From positions 1,781,001-1,845,000 of the forward strand of contig NC_087106.1 of NCBI RefSeq assembly GCF_963855985.1: 64,000 nt of DNA, read 5' to 3'. Both the position numbers and the translations under genes were made by a program. This DNA comes from Ostrinia nubilalis (taxonomy: Eukaryota > Arthropoda > Insecta > Lepidoptera > Crambidae). Shown here one piece after another: positions 31,653 through 41,339 of the stretch (within the stretch, counting starts at the first letter, position 1; each line of letters opens with the position of its first letter). The notes under the pieces were generated by a model. The model ran no database searches. It saw only the letters and a program-made list of their open reading frames with translations, and was not told where the DNA came from.

Positions 31653-32916
31653 TATACAGGGTGTTACTTTGCATTCTTGCCATATTTACAGAGGTTACTA
31701 TATTACTGATACTGAACACAAATCCGTAAAAAAATAATGCCCGAAAAATTTTTTTTTTAATCTTGATTATTTTATTTTATCGACAATCTGTTAAACACAC
31801 CACTAATTATCGTAACGCATGCACATCACTTGTTGGCGATGGCGATGGAGACTTTTTTACTTTTTATTGTATTTTTAAATATCTATTGCAATCTATTGTC
31901 TTTAAAATGTCTTTTTGACACTTGTAAAAAACTGAGAAATCCATCAATCACAAATCACGTTATAAATAATACAAAAATGTCTGAAGCGTATTCAAACAAC
32001 GAATAATTTAATCAAAATGGTGGTTGGAGTGTCTGCAAGACGTCTTAGACGAAATGCTTGATGACGTACCCTTAGCGCTACACCAAATGCTCTACTACCA
32101 GCAGGATGGTGCTCCCCCACAATAAGGACGTCAAGTGCGCGAATAATACGTTTGGTGAACAGTGGATTGGACGAGGGGTCCAGTAGCTTGGCCACCACGA
32201 TCCTCGGACCTGACACCAATGGATTTTTGGAGTGACTTGAAACGACTGGTATGCGCAGAAGAGATAAACAGTGTTAAACGCGTTACACGAAAGGATTGTT
32301 TTAATGAAACTGTGAGACAAAACGTTTATGTGTTGCGAAAACTAAAGCGAAAAACCTACGCTTCGCAGTGCTAGACTGTGCCTTGATCAGATGATCAGAA
32401 CGGAGGCCACTTTGAACACTTGCTTCGCAGTATGTAAACTTTGTAAGTAGGAACTTTTTAATAAATAATTAATTGTGAATAAGGTGATTTCATTTCATAC
32501 TTAATTTATTAATTTGTAAAAATAGGGTACAATGTTATAAATTAATTAAAACCCTACTAATTATTACGTATTTTTGACGGTCCTAAGCCCGTAAGTACTA
32601 AGTAGAAAGGGAAATTAGAAATCATCTGAAGAGTATTTTAAAATAATTATTATGACTGGATAAAAAGGCTGGTACCCAGAGCCATAAATCAACAGATTAT
32701 TAAGAACTAGGCCACGCCCACTAGGTTTATTCCACTTGCACCTGTAGAACGTGCGAGACAAAATTGGTTTATTCCAATTTGTACTGAAAAACTAAATTTA
32801 CTAAAATCTTAGTGTACTTTCTTTATGGGAGTCTCTTGTTTATCTTAAATAATAGGTATTGTTCCCTACTTTTATCTCTGTGAATATGGCAAGAATGCAA
32901 AGTAACACGGTGTATA
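31653..32916 (+). mobile_element. 1.26-kb TATACAGGGTG element with transposase remnant
   Basis: Termini tatacagggtgttactttgc and the complement of gcaaagtaacacggtgtata are inverted repeats of about 40 bp (continuing attcttgccatatt.acagag on both sides). The transposase remnant is the next entry. The TA-type ends and coding remnant place it in the IS630/Tc1/mariner superfamily. Confidence 0.85.
31990..32372 (+). pseudogene. IS630/Tc1/mariner-type (DDE_3-like) transposase remnant
   Basis: Plus-strand reading gives LDEMLDDVPLALHQMLYYQQ then DGAPPQ-stop (from about 32050). After a gap, RGPVAWPPRSSDLTPMDFW and DLKRLVCAEEI follow in the open frame 32162-32374, ending in VLRKLKRKTYASQC. The QQDGAPPH-like and PPRSSDLTPMDF motifs carry the second and third acidic positions of the DDE catalytic triad in this superfamily. 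The N-terminal DNA-binding part and first Asp region are not recognisable. Stops and frame slips make it inactive. Confidence 0.8.
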
Positions 32917-33187
32917 AATGTCACACTGGATCGAGTTAAGTTCTCAGTAGAAAGCAAGAAAGAAAAACATTTATTAGGCACCAAAATTACTTTAAACTAA
33001 ACTTAAATTATAAAATGAGGGCAGCAATAAAGTAATCTCCGCTCAGTACAAGATCGTGAATAAAATTAGGAAACAGTCGTGATGTAACAAAAATAAATCA
33101 ATCATCTAGTATTAATAAAATTGGTCCTAATCTGTATAGAAAACATATAAAAAACTCATAAAACTCATTTATTTATGCAAGTAAGCT

Positions 33188-33297
33188 TTTAAAAAGAACT
33201 TTTACACGTCCCAGTATTAGCCGTACCACTGCTTCAGGACAATAAACGGGCCAGTGCTGAGAAGAAGCAGCGCAAGAAACTCAGTCACTATTGTCAG
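33188..33297. repeat. Interspersed repeat R
   Basis: ttaaaaagaacttttacacg to gaagcagcgcaagaaactca, matching 25186. Confidence 0.65.
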
Positions 33298-33644
33298 CCT
33301 CATATAAAATTGTTATATTATCTTACAGCTAATGATGAAAAACACACGCAATCTATTACAAAATAAGAAAACCACGTAAAACAATAAAACTTCTACCTCC
33401 AAAACTTTTAACAAACTTTGACATAAAGATCACATGTCTGCAAACTTCGTGGAGTTTCAGGCCAATTTACAAGTCGGTATTTCGTCAAGGAATTTCGTTA
33501 TCAGTTCAGTACGCAGAGGGTGCCGTTATCAGGGGAACCCGCACAACTTAGGATCTAGATTTATTATGGGATTACTGTTTGCTAAAGACTGGTTTTTTTG
33601 CTGTTCAGTAAAAACTCATAATACTTCTAAATTGCAAATAGGCT

Positions 33645-33725
33645 TTTAAAAAGCACTTTTACACGTCCCAGTATTAACTCTACTACTGCTTCAGGACAAT
33701 AAATGGGCCAGTGCTGAGTAGTTTC
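33645..33725. repeat. Interspersed repeat R, short copy
   Basis: ttttaaaaagcacttttaca to ggacaataaatgggccagtg, then diverges. Confidence 0.65.
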
Positions 33726-33868
33726 TCACCCTTATTTCTTGAATGTTTTTAAGTTTCCATTTCCACTTATTACTGAGTTTTTTTTACCTATAATAAGATT
33801 GTCACTGTAAAATCTTATTATCAGTTTTTTATTGGAGATATACTTACAACATATTTTCTTTTTTTCAG

Positions 33869-33897
33869 GTCCGAACAGCTGGAAACCAACAGTTGAG
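33869..33897 (+). other. Candidate 29-nt micro-exon
   Basis: A pyrimidine run and consensus acceptor (ttttctttttttcag) are followed 29 bases later by a consensus donor (gag|gtatgt). The segment between has no stop in one frame (PNSWKPTVE with G before) or in another (VRTAGNQQLR). It is only a splice-signal match, and chance pairing is possible in a window this size. Confidence 0.25.
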
Positions 33898-34045
33898 GTA
33901 TGTTTACTGTTTTTACCAAAACAGAATATTTTTAAACTCAACAATTATCTAGATTTATAAGTACAAAGTACAATATAATTGCGAAAATAGGTACATTTTG
34001 TCTGTATATTACATTTTCACGAGTAAGACACTTCCCACACACACA

Positions 34046-34108
34046 GAGTAAATACAAATGAGTAGGTGCGTTTCTATGAAGATGACCTACTCATTTGTAT
34101 TTACTCTG
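34046..34108. mobile_element. 63-bp palindrome, AGAGTAAATACAAATGAG ends
   Basis: agagtaaatacaaatgagta and gg pair perfectly with cctactcatttgtatttactct, around a 19-base middle (tgcgtttctatgaagatga). The same termini bound the 245-bp foldback at 41095. Confidence 0.85.
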
Positions 34109-34715
34109 ACACGAATCTTCATGACTTTTGATTAATTAGATACGACTTTAGATGTATTATTTAGTTACATTTTGTAGCAAAAATAAATTTATTAGAGTGA
34201 TGTGTGCCCTAAAAAGGTCAGAACACTGATTTTCAGCTCAAAAGAAAACATTTATGAATACCACTTCTCTGAACTCAGGCAGTTAGTAAAGTTGTTGATT
34301 CATTATGAATAAAACAAACAAAACAAAAACAATTTACTTTTCAAATGAATCCGGCAAAACAACAAACGAGATAAGTTCGAACTAAACACCTTCAGACAGT
34401 TTGTGCATAATTATTAAAATTATACAAGCCCCTGATTAATTTCGACGAAGTTGGCGCTAGTTTGCATTCAACTTCAATTTGTGGGTTTGTGAGTTTCCAG
34501 TGATTATTAATTGCATTTTCATTGTTTCACACTGTAATAATATCTTGAGGATTACACTTAGAAACATTTACCCCTGGTGGTTGGGAACATTTGGTTTTCA
34601 ATATTTTCGTACTCTAAAGGTTAAAAAAAGCCTCTGATGTCGAGTGGTAACAGAATTGTTAGTCAAATTGAATACAAGGTAGCATATTGTATAAAAATTT
34701 ACATACCTACATAAT
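34109..34715. other. Unique AT-rich sequence
   Basis: Nothing recognised. Confidence 0.4.
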
Positions 34716-34790
34716 AGCATGTTATTCGTTCGTTCGTTTGAGCCGAAAGACGTTTACTGCTGGACAAAGGCCTCCCCCAAGCATGTTATT
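34716..34790 (-). mobile_element. Minimal RTE copy (53 bp) with 11-bp target duplication
   Basis: agcatgttatt flanks both sides (34716-34726 and 34780-34790). The insert is only cgttcgttcgtttgagccga to ggacaaaggcctccccca, that is, the tail plus the last few codons. Confidence 0.88.
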
Positions 34791-34962
34791 AAAATATTAA
34801 TGGTTTAGGTATGGTGGTTTCAAGATCTTTATCAATTGCATAACCGTATATTATAATCTCAATCGCATATACCTACTTACCTAGTTTTCATGTCCTTGTA
34901 AAAGGTTTTGAAATGATCTTCACATGACTGCAAACAATTTTGCTTTTGCTGTGCTGTATGCT

Positions 34963-35147
34963 GTGTGCCTACCATGAGTTTTACGTTAGGTGTGCTCGCT
35001 AGCAACTGCGTAAAAAAATGACATTAAACGTATGACATATCGTGCAGCGCCCCTAGTGGCTACTTTCAAGAAATAAAATCTTCATAGATTTTTTGACGTA
35101 GGTACTCGCTAGCGAGCACACCTAACGTGAACTCATGGTAAGCACAC
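34963..35147. mobile_element. MITE, about 40-bp terminal inverted repeats
   Basis: gtgtgcctaccatgagtttt then acgttaggtgtgctcgctag pairs with ctagcgagcacacctaacgt then gaactcatggtaagcacac. The interior of about 105 bp is non-coding. Confidence 0.82.
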
Positions 35148-35372
35148 TGATCTACATTACCTGAACGTGCTATTAAGCACGTTCAAACGAAATATAAAAG
35201 TCACCTTTGCAGTAGTAAAGTTTTCACCAACAATGTCGTATCAAACCTAATTTCCATAGTAATCAAGCACGTTTGTTCGCATTGCCTGTTGCGGATTTGC
35301 TATCGTTAGATCGATACCAATTCGTCTTCTGATTACGTGACATTCACCTAAAACAAGTCACACTGGCCACAG

Positions 35373-35402
35373 TATAAAAAGGACAAGTCAGTAAGACCAG
35401 TT
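35373..35402 (+). promoter_or_regulatory. Candidate TATA/initiator core promoter
   Basis: tataaaaa at 35373 is followed 27 bases on by ccagttc (A at 35400), a spacing and sequence like insect TATA-Inr promoters of small secreted or cuticular genes. No ATG with a clear donor follows within 100 bases, so the call is weak. Confidence 0.25.
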
Positions 35403-35492
35403 CTTACGAAACATAGATAGTGTAATTGATTTGAATCAGCCAATAACTAAAAATATAATTTCTTAGTATACGCGAACTCAAGAAAATAGCTT

Positions 35493-35620
35493 CAAATTTA
35501 AATTCAAATTCAAATCTTTATTGCGTACTAAGTGACAATTATTGTAATGGTGGAAATTACATACACATGGGCTTAAGACTTAGTGACATAGGAGGTATTG
35601 CAACAGAGTAGGTGGCTAAG
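35493..35620 (-). mobile_element. LINE/SINE 3' end with (AAATTT)-like tail
   Basis: aaatttaaattcaaattcaa then atctttattgcgtactaagt is the complement of a 3' end with a simple-repeat tail. This is a common retroelement signature; a weaker relative is at 57312. Confidence 0.5.
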
Positions 35621-35924
35621 TTAATAATATAATGTATTGAAAAAGAAAAGAAAAACAAGTTCTCGAATTGAGAAAACATCTAAACAAATTTAGTCTAATA
35701 TCTGCCCTGCTCGATAGACTGACGACTTTATTATAAGGTGAGAGTAACTAAGATCCTCACAATCGAAATTGGTCAAAATAATTTAAAAAAAAGTAGGATT
35801 AACAGTATTTGGACACATCTGTAGATTAAAAAGAGATATTATGTAGATTACTTAGTTAAAATCGTCATAAATGGACTTTCTGCACCTTATTACCGTCCTG
35901 TAACATTACCCGGTAACTGACACC

Positions 35925-36360
35925 TCCGAAGGCCGACCGCAAGGGCCGCCATCGATGCCTGACGGACACGTAATACGCGATCATCCTTTGTTGATCTTGT
36001 TAATCAGTTGTCAGGTAAAGGATGTCGTAAAAGGCGACTAAGGGACAAATATTATTATGCGAACATCAGGCCTAACCAAGCGGTTTAGCCAGCATGGGGA
36101 GTGTAGGCCAAGACCACACGCACTTTAGGCCCAAATATAGGTTCGTTCGTTCGTTCGTTTCAGCCGAAAGACGTCCACTGCTAGACAAAGGCCTCCCCCA
36201 AGGATTTCCACAAAGACCGGTCCTGCGCCGCTTGCAACCCGTAATCCAAATCTATATAGGATATCCAAATATAGGTATTTTACATACATTTGCCTGTAGT
36301 GATTTAAGAGCTTGTGTTCTTGCTGTGGAGACTGAATGACCTGATGATATAATGGTAAAT
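35925..36360 (+). repeat. Interspersed repeat Q, split by an RTE insertion
   Basis: gttgatcttgttaatcagtt, tcgtaaaaggcgactaaggg, gcgaacatcagg and atgacctgatgatataatgg match 21340. The RTE copy at 36131-36275 lies inside it. Confidence 0.6.
36131..36275 (-). mobile_element. RTE 3' end, CGTT-tailed, with 11-bp target duplication
   Basis: ccaaatatagg occurs at 36131-36141 and 36265-36275. The tail ttcgttcgttcgttcgtttc and RTE terminus follow. The last about 30 bases before the right flank (acccgtaatccaaatctata) do not match RTE and may be filler DNA. Confidence 0.82.
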
Positions 36361-36413
36361 TCAAATTCAATAATTAATACGTACGCAATAACACTATAAT
36401 ATCATTGGTTAGG

Positions 36414-36490
36414 TTTTTGTTGGCAGTCAAGCTGTAGATTCAGGCTTCACAGTTACAACGATGGGGACGAGAGGTATTATTGTATAATAA
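36414..36490 (+). repeat. Interspersed repeat P, short copy
   Basis: The inverted form of 21122, diverged (cagtcaagctgtagattcag, acaacgatggggacgagag). Confidence 0.45.
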
Positions 36491-37010
36491 CGGGTAACGA
36501 TTCTACAGAGTGTAATAATGAGGGTTGAGGTTTCTACATTTTTTAAATGGCTGTTTTTTTCTTTATTGTGGAATTCTACTTTTTTTCACCAAACTATGAA
36601 CAAAAAGGTTTACGGAAACCAAGAGGATCCTGTATAGTGCATACGAGTATATCTTAAAATAAGACAAAAGAAAGAAACCAGCAGATAGCTAAATATACTA
36701 GGCCTTATTATTATGCAAGGAGCGTCCAAATTACGTCGACATCGAATGATCGGGCTCGCGTAAATCGTGATCTGCGTGCCATGAGAGCTACTCTTGGATC
36801 TTTATAGAACGAACAAGAAGTAGAGACATCTGTTTAAAAGTAACAAAAGTAACTTTTTATAGAGTTTAATATTTTATCGCTAAAATGCTATTTAGTTAGA
36901 GCTTCAAATAGAATGTAAGAGCAGGCTCTCTGCATTACATTATAGCCCACCCAAGTTAGCTTGAGCAGCCAAAACGTCAGACTACATAATAATAAATGTT
37001 ATGTATTAAC

Positions 37011-37138
37011 GCCCGTATTCTGAGATTTTATTCACAAACATTACTATGAGGTCTCACAGTGCGTGTGGACGCACAGAGTCACACACAAACCAATCAATCT
37101 GCTTCACTTAAGCAAGCATCGTTTGTGAATACGAGTGT
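37011..37138. mobile_element. MITE, CGCCCGTATTCACAAAC family
   Basis: cgcccgtattctgagatttt to agcatcgtttgtgaatacga. The middle is shortened relative to 40126. Confidence 0.75.
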
Positions 37139-37206
37139 AAGCCTCTTGGCTCCCGTTGCAGTTTAAAACTTAATAGAACGCAAAAATGTACACATAATCT
37201 ATACTA

Positions 37207-37431
37207 ATCTATACTAATATTATAAATGCGAAAGTAACTCTGTCTAAACAGGCGTGGAAGCAAGACAGACAAACGTCTGTCTTGCTTTCACGTCTAAGCC
37301 AGAGAACCGATTTTTATGAAATTTAGCATAGAGATAGTTTGGGTCCCGGGAAAGGACATAGGATAGTTTTTATTCCGGTTTTTGAAACAGGGACGCGCGG
37401 GATAAAGTTTTTCTGTGACAGACAAAACTCC
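37207..37431 (+). mobile_element. Helitron-like element, type A, 3' end lost
   Basis: The start tctatactaatattataaat is intact, and there is an inverted duplication of the (gtct) region (caagacagacaaacgtctgt). It stops at gacagacaaaactcc where the type E element begins, with no hairpin or CTAG. Confidence 0.65.
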
Positions 37432-37715
37432 TTACTGTAAAATTCAATATTTCGAAGAAATATATAAATTGTGTTAGAGCTATGCTTATAGCATTTCGGC
37501 GAAATTTTATTGTTGAAAAAATCTAACTTCACCCTCTACTGGTTTTCTTTCCGTGGATGTTACATAAAAAAATATAATTAACTTTTAAACTAAAGACTAC
37601 TGAAATGGTTTTTCATATGGTTTTCACTACATAAAGTGATTCATGGGAATGATTAATAGGCACATAATTTGTCAATGATAAAGTCTTTCTGAGATAGATC
37701 GATAGAAAGCTAGTA
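37432..37715 (+). mobile_element. Helitron-like element, type E
   Basis: ttactgtaaaattcaatatt to gatagaaagctag. The body (cctctactggttttctttcc, ctactgaaatggtttttcat) matches 39007-39838, which carries an insertion. Confidence 0.6.
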
Positions 37716-37721
37716 AACTAT

Positions 37722-37850
37722 AAACCGACGACCTCATAAAGGTAGCAAGAAGGCGCTGGATACAGGCCGCTACCAACCAGGTGATAAAATCATTGGGGGA
37801 GGCCTATGTTCAGCAGTGGACGTCCTGTGGCTGAAATGACGATGATGAAG
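37722..37850 (+). pseudogene. RTE 3' end, GAT-tailed
   Basis: gacgacctcataaaggtagc to tgtggctgaaatgacgatga. It encodes the last about 40 codons of the RTE frame with changes. Confidence 0.8.
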
Positions 37851-38194
37851 TAACTTTGAAACATAAACCTACTAACCCCCATTATACTATGACGTCACTG
37901 TTTTAATACCCCGTTTGAAAGGATGAAAGGGAGGTTCTGTAAAGACATAAAGACATGTTGATATAATGAAAAGGATAATCATGCTAATACATTTCGTACA
38001 ATCCTCGTACAAAGGTAGAGACACCCTTGAAGGAATGCTGAAGGACATAAAGGCAGGTACGCGATAACTCCGTTGTGAATGGTTTTAATGTGGGTAGATG
38101 GAACTGGTATTATTAGTATGTGAATTAAAAAGTTGGAATTAGGCTCCCATTTTGGATTTTTTTTTTTGAAAGTAAAGGGTAATTGTATTGGTTT

Positions 38195-38290
38195 TGCAAA
38201 AATTACTAATAGTCCTGTTAACCCCTACACGCCCTACAGCTAAATTAATTATAATGCTTGTGTGAGGACTGGGCTCATCACAATAAATCT
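38195..38290 (-). repeat. Interspersed repeat S
   Basis: gcaaaaattactaatagtcc to ggctcatcacaata matches 42398-42478. In reverse it looks like a short retroelement 3' end. Confidence 0.5.
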
Positions 38291-38390
38291 GTCTGTCTGT
38301 CTGTCAGTCATGTAACTTGACTATTCGCGCCACAGTGACCAAAAAAGTGCCTAAGCACAGAAATTTAAAACAATCACAACTCGAAAACTA

Positions 38391-38490
38391 TCAAAAATCG
38401 CGGAACATACATGGGGGTGATTTGGATAGCCCTAGTGATGCTCTACCTCTGGGCTTCGGCTGGACACTAGTTTTTGGGACAACCTATATA
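38391..38490. mobile_element. MITE related to 55311
   Basis: The complement of 55311-55420 can be read here with modest divergence (agccctagtgatgctctacc, ctctgggct, tttttgggacaacctatata). The terminal repeats are eroded. Confidence 0.65.
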
Positions 38491-38625
38491 CGCAACCGGG
38501 CCCAAACATACCGGGTTGCAATCTCTGCTATAACGGTTCCATGTGAAAGACAGACGGATTGAGAGACAATAGTACCGTATTACAAGGGTTCCTTTGATTA
38601 ACGAAACCCTAAAATTATTAATAAA

Positions 38626-38816
38626 CTAGCTCCTGCCCGCGGCTTCACCCGCGTGCAAATTAGTATCCCAGATCGGCATGAATTCTATATGTTAATCTGG
38701 GTTACAAACAATAATACTGTAAAGTTTCAACAAAATCCGTTCAGTAGTTTTTGCGTGAAAGAGTAACAAACATCCAGACATCCAAACTTTCGCATTTATA
38801 ATATTATAAGTAGGAA
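38626..38816 (-). mobile_element. Helitron-like element, type C
   Basis: ctagctcctgcccgcggctt at the 3' end (complement), aatccgttcagtagtttttg inside, tttataatattataagtagg at the start. Confidence 0.7.
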
Positions 38817-39006
38817 GTAGCAAAGTTAACTTTGCCCTTTGCGAGTTAACAAGAATCAAACTTGAGTGAACATTTTGTTATTTTAACGTATAATTTTATA
38901 CTTGAAATTGTAATTTTATGAGTTCTCCGAATAAAATAATTGGAAAACCGTGTTCCGGTTCTCTAACCGGTATCAAATGAAATATTTATCCCAATTTGCA
39001 GAGTAA

Positions 39007-39838
39007 TTACTGTAAAATTTAATATTTCGAAGAAATATATAAATTTTGTAAAATTTTAGTTATAATAAGCAAGCATTTCCGCGAAATTTTATAGTTGAAA
39101 AAATATAACTTCACCCTCTACTGGTTTTCTTTCCGTGGATGTTACATAAATAATATACAGGGTGTTTGACGGAAGGTTAGACAAACTTCGTGGGTGTATT
39201 TTCTTTCTATACTTTGAACTTTTGGGCGAATTTCAATATCTAATTACTAGGTACATGTGATAATTATATCATTGGAAAGAAGAGAAGCTAGAGATGTTTT
39301 TAAGATCCTTCACAATCCACTATCACATTTTTTTTTAAAATCGAATCCCAAGTTGTTCTTATTATCGTGGTTTGTACTTTTGTTAAACTTTGGCGGGTCG
39401 TAACTAGCTATCCAATCATTATCTGGATCTGAAATTTATTTTATTTGATTAAAGACATTATTCGATATTAATATCGATTAACAAACACGCGAGAAAAAAA
39501 AGGAGGCAGTTGTTAGGTTACATTTTGGAGAAAATAAAACGAAAACAAAAATATCAATAAAAAAAATTTCCCACTTAGGGTCAAATGGGCGAACTTGTGT
39601 TTTTAAATTGACCTTACCTATACACCTACGAAGTTTGTCTAACCTTACGCCAAACACCCTGTATAAAACTTTTAGATTCTAAAGACTACTGAAATGGATT
39701 TTCATATGATTTTTACCAATAGATAAAGTGATTCATGGGAATGTTTTAGGCACATACCTAATTTATTGTCAACCATAAAGTCTTTCTGTGATAGATCAAT
39801 ATTCACGCGAGTGAAGTCACGGCCTAAAGCTGGTAAAT
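39007..39838 (+). mobile_element. Helitron-like element, type E, carrying a TATACAGGGTG element
   Basis: Left part 39007-39153, right part about 39666-39838 (actactgaaatggattttca to gcctaaagctggta). The join matches the uninterrupted copy at 37432. The terminal CTAG has become CTGG. Confidence 0.65.
39154..39665. mobile_element. 512-bp TATACAGGGTG element
   Basis: tatacagggtgtttgacgga then aggttagacaaacttcg is inverted at the right as cgaagtttgtctaaccttac then gccaaacaccctgtata. It inserted at TA inside the type E element. No coding frame was recognised. Confidence 0.87.
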
Positions 39839-39913
39839 TCCTTTTGAATCAACACGGCAAAGTGTAATTGAGTTTTTATAATAAACACTATCAAATACTA
39901 TGTACTTATACCT

Positions 39914-40096
39914 CGTCGTCGTTTCAGCCAAATGACGTCCACTGCTGGACAAAGGCCTCCCCCAAGGACTTCCACAACGACCGGTCCTGCGCTGCCCGCA
40001 TCCAGGCTCTTCCCGCGACCTTCACCAGATCATCAGTCCACCTAGTAGGAGGCCTGCCCACGCTACGTCTTCCGACCCGTGGTCGCCACTCGACCC
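39914..40096 (-). pseudogene. RTE 3' end, short CGT tail
   Basis: gtcgtcgtttcagccaaatg then RTE C-terminal coding sequence in reverse (LEWRPRVGRRSVG through QQWTSFG), mostly in frame. Possible short duplication ctatacct/cttatacct at the flanks. Confidence 0.82.
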
Positions 40097-40125
40097 TATA
40101 CCTGTTAGCTATCTGACACAATATC

Positions 40126-40274
40126 GCCCGTATTCACAAATATTACTATGAGGTCTCACAGTGCGCGTGGACGCACAGGGTGACACACGAACCAATCACA
40201 GAGCTCTATTCAACGCTGTATATTCGATTTGCTGCTTCACTTAAGCAAGCATCGCTTGTGACTACGGGCGTATA
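40126..40274. mobile_element. MITE, CGCCCGTATTCACAAAC family, best copy
   Basis: cgcccgtattcacaaatatt to cttgtgactacgggcg. The core has gtgcgcgtggacgcacaggg and tgctgcttcacttaagcaag. Length 149 bp. Confidence 0.82.
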
Positions 40275-40700
40275 ACACATCTGTCACAATTTACAATCAC
40301 AGCACATACTCGACAGTCATGACTTCAAAACCCACGAAATATCACCGGCTCTGAATGCATTCACGCTGGCAACACTAGAAAAATCTTTTGTACAAACATC
40401 ATTTCGGCTGCATCTACTGTGGAGTTGAAATATGTACGAGTGGCGGCAACTTTCCGCCATTACTGTGATACACACAGCTGTAGAGAACAGCAAACATTAT
40501 GCTTTTTTTGTGCATGGCAAGGCAGGTGTTGTGAACGAAATGTAGACTGTATTTGGGAGTTATAAAAGATAGAGAGATGCGAGATCAGAACAGAAATATA
40601 TCATCACGAGCTTAAGTTATAAAAACAAGTACAAAAATGACAATAACACAGAATTTGGTTTTTACAAATCTATAGGCCGAAAGGGTATAAAAGTGGAAGG
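40275..40700. other. Unique sequence
   Basis: Nothing recognised. Confidence 0.4.
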
Positions 40701-40705
40701 AGGAT

Positions 40706-40890
40706 CGCTCGCAACAGCAGGTATTTGACCGCAATCGTACCTGGTGTTAAGTGAGATGCAGTCTAGGATGGTACATATCTGCCCTGTAAGTGCCTATTCA
40801 CTCTCGCCTTGAAAAGGCCCGGATTATAGTGTTCAGGAAAGACAGTAGCAGGCAGCGAATTCCAGCCCCTAACTGTAGCTGTCGTTCAAA
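40706..40890 (-). pseudogene. LINE 3' fragment ([20 protein letters not shown]...)
   Basis: The reverse complement reads [40 protein letters not shown], stop, then the 3' UTR (cgattgcggtcaaatacctg). This is the C-terminal signature of a CR1/Jockey-group LINE. More sequence of the same element resumes beyond the MITE at 40892-40999 (to about 41090). Confidence 0.75.
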
Positions 40891-40891
40891 T

Positions 40892-40999
40892 AATGAGGGC
40901 TATCGTTTTAGCGCTCACCAGTTAGCGCCACTGTAGAGTAAGGTCCTGTCAATCGCCAGGGGTGCCAACTGTTAAGTATAAAAACGATAGCCCTCATTG
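40892..40999. mobile_element. 108-bp MITE, GAGGGCTATCG ends
   Basis: tgagggctatcgttttagcg to taaaaacgatagccctca, inserted in the LINE fragment. It shares gcgccactgtagagtaaggt with 1299-1515. Confidence 0.82.
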
Positions 41000-41094
41000 A
41001 CAGTAGCCCAAGGTGTCTGTGAACGTGGGTTCTCCGCCACCGCTGGACTATTTTGGTGAACTCACTCATGTCGTGACACAAGCATAATTTTACC

Positions 41095-41339
41095 AGAGTA
41101 AATACAAATGAGTAGGTCATCTTCATAGAAACGCACCGAGCGCGGTTTGTATGTGAGCGCGCGCCAATACGTATGCGGCGCGCACGCACACACTGACAAA
41201 ATTCGGCGCAACTCCCCGCTAATCCACGCAAAATTTTGGTCAGTGTGTGCGTGCGCGCCGCATACGTATTGGCGCGCTCACATACAAACCGCGCTCGGGC
41301 GTTTCTATGAAGATGACCTGCTCATTTGTATTTACTATG
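41095..41339. mobile_element. 245-bp foldback element with about 100-bp arms
   Basis: agagtaaatacaaatgagta is matched inverted by ctcatttgtatttact. The arms continue through ggtttgtatgtgagcgcgcg and catacgtattggcgcg for about 100 bp, around a loop of roughly 45 bp. The arms are G+C-rich. See 34046 for a 63-bp derivative. Confidence 0.88.
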
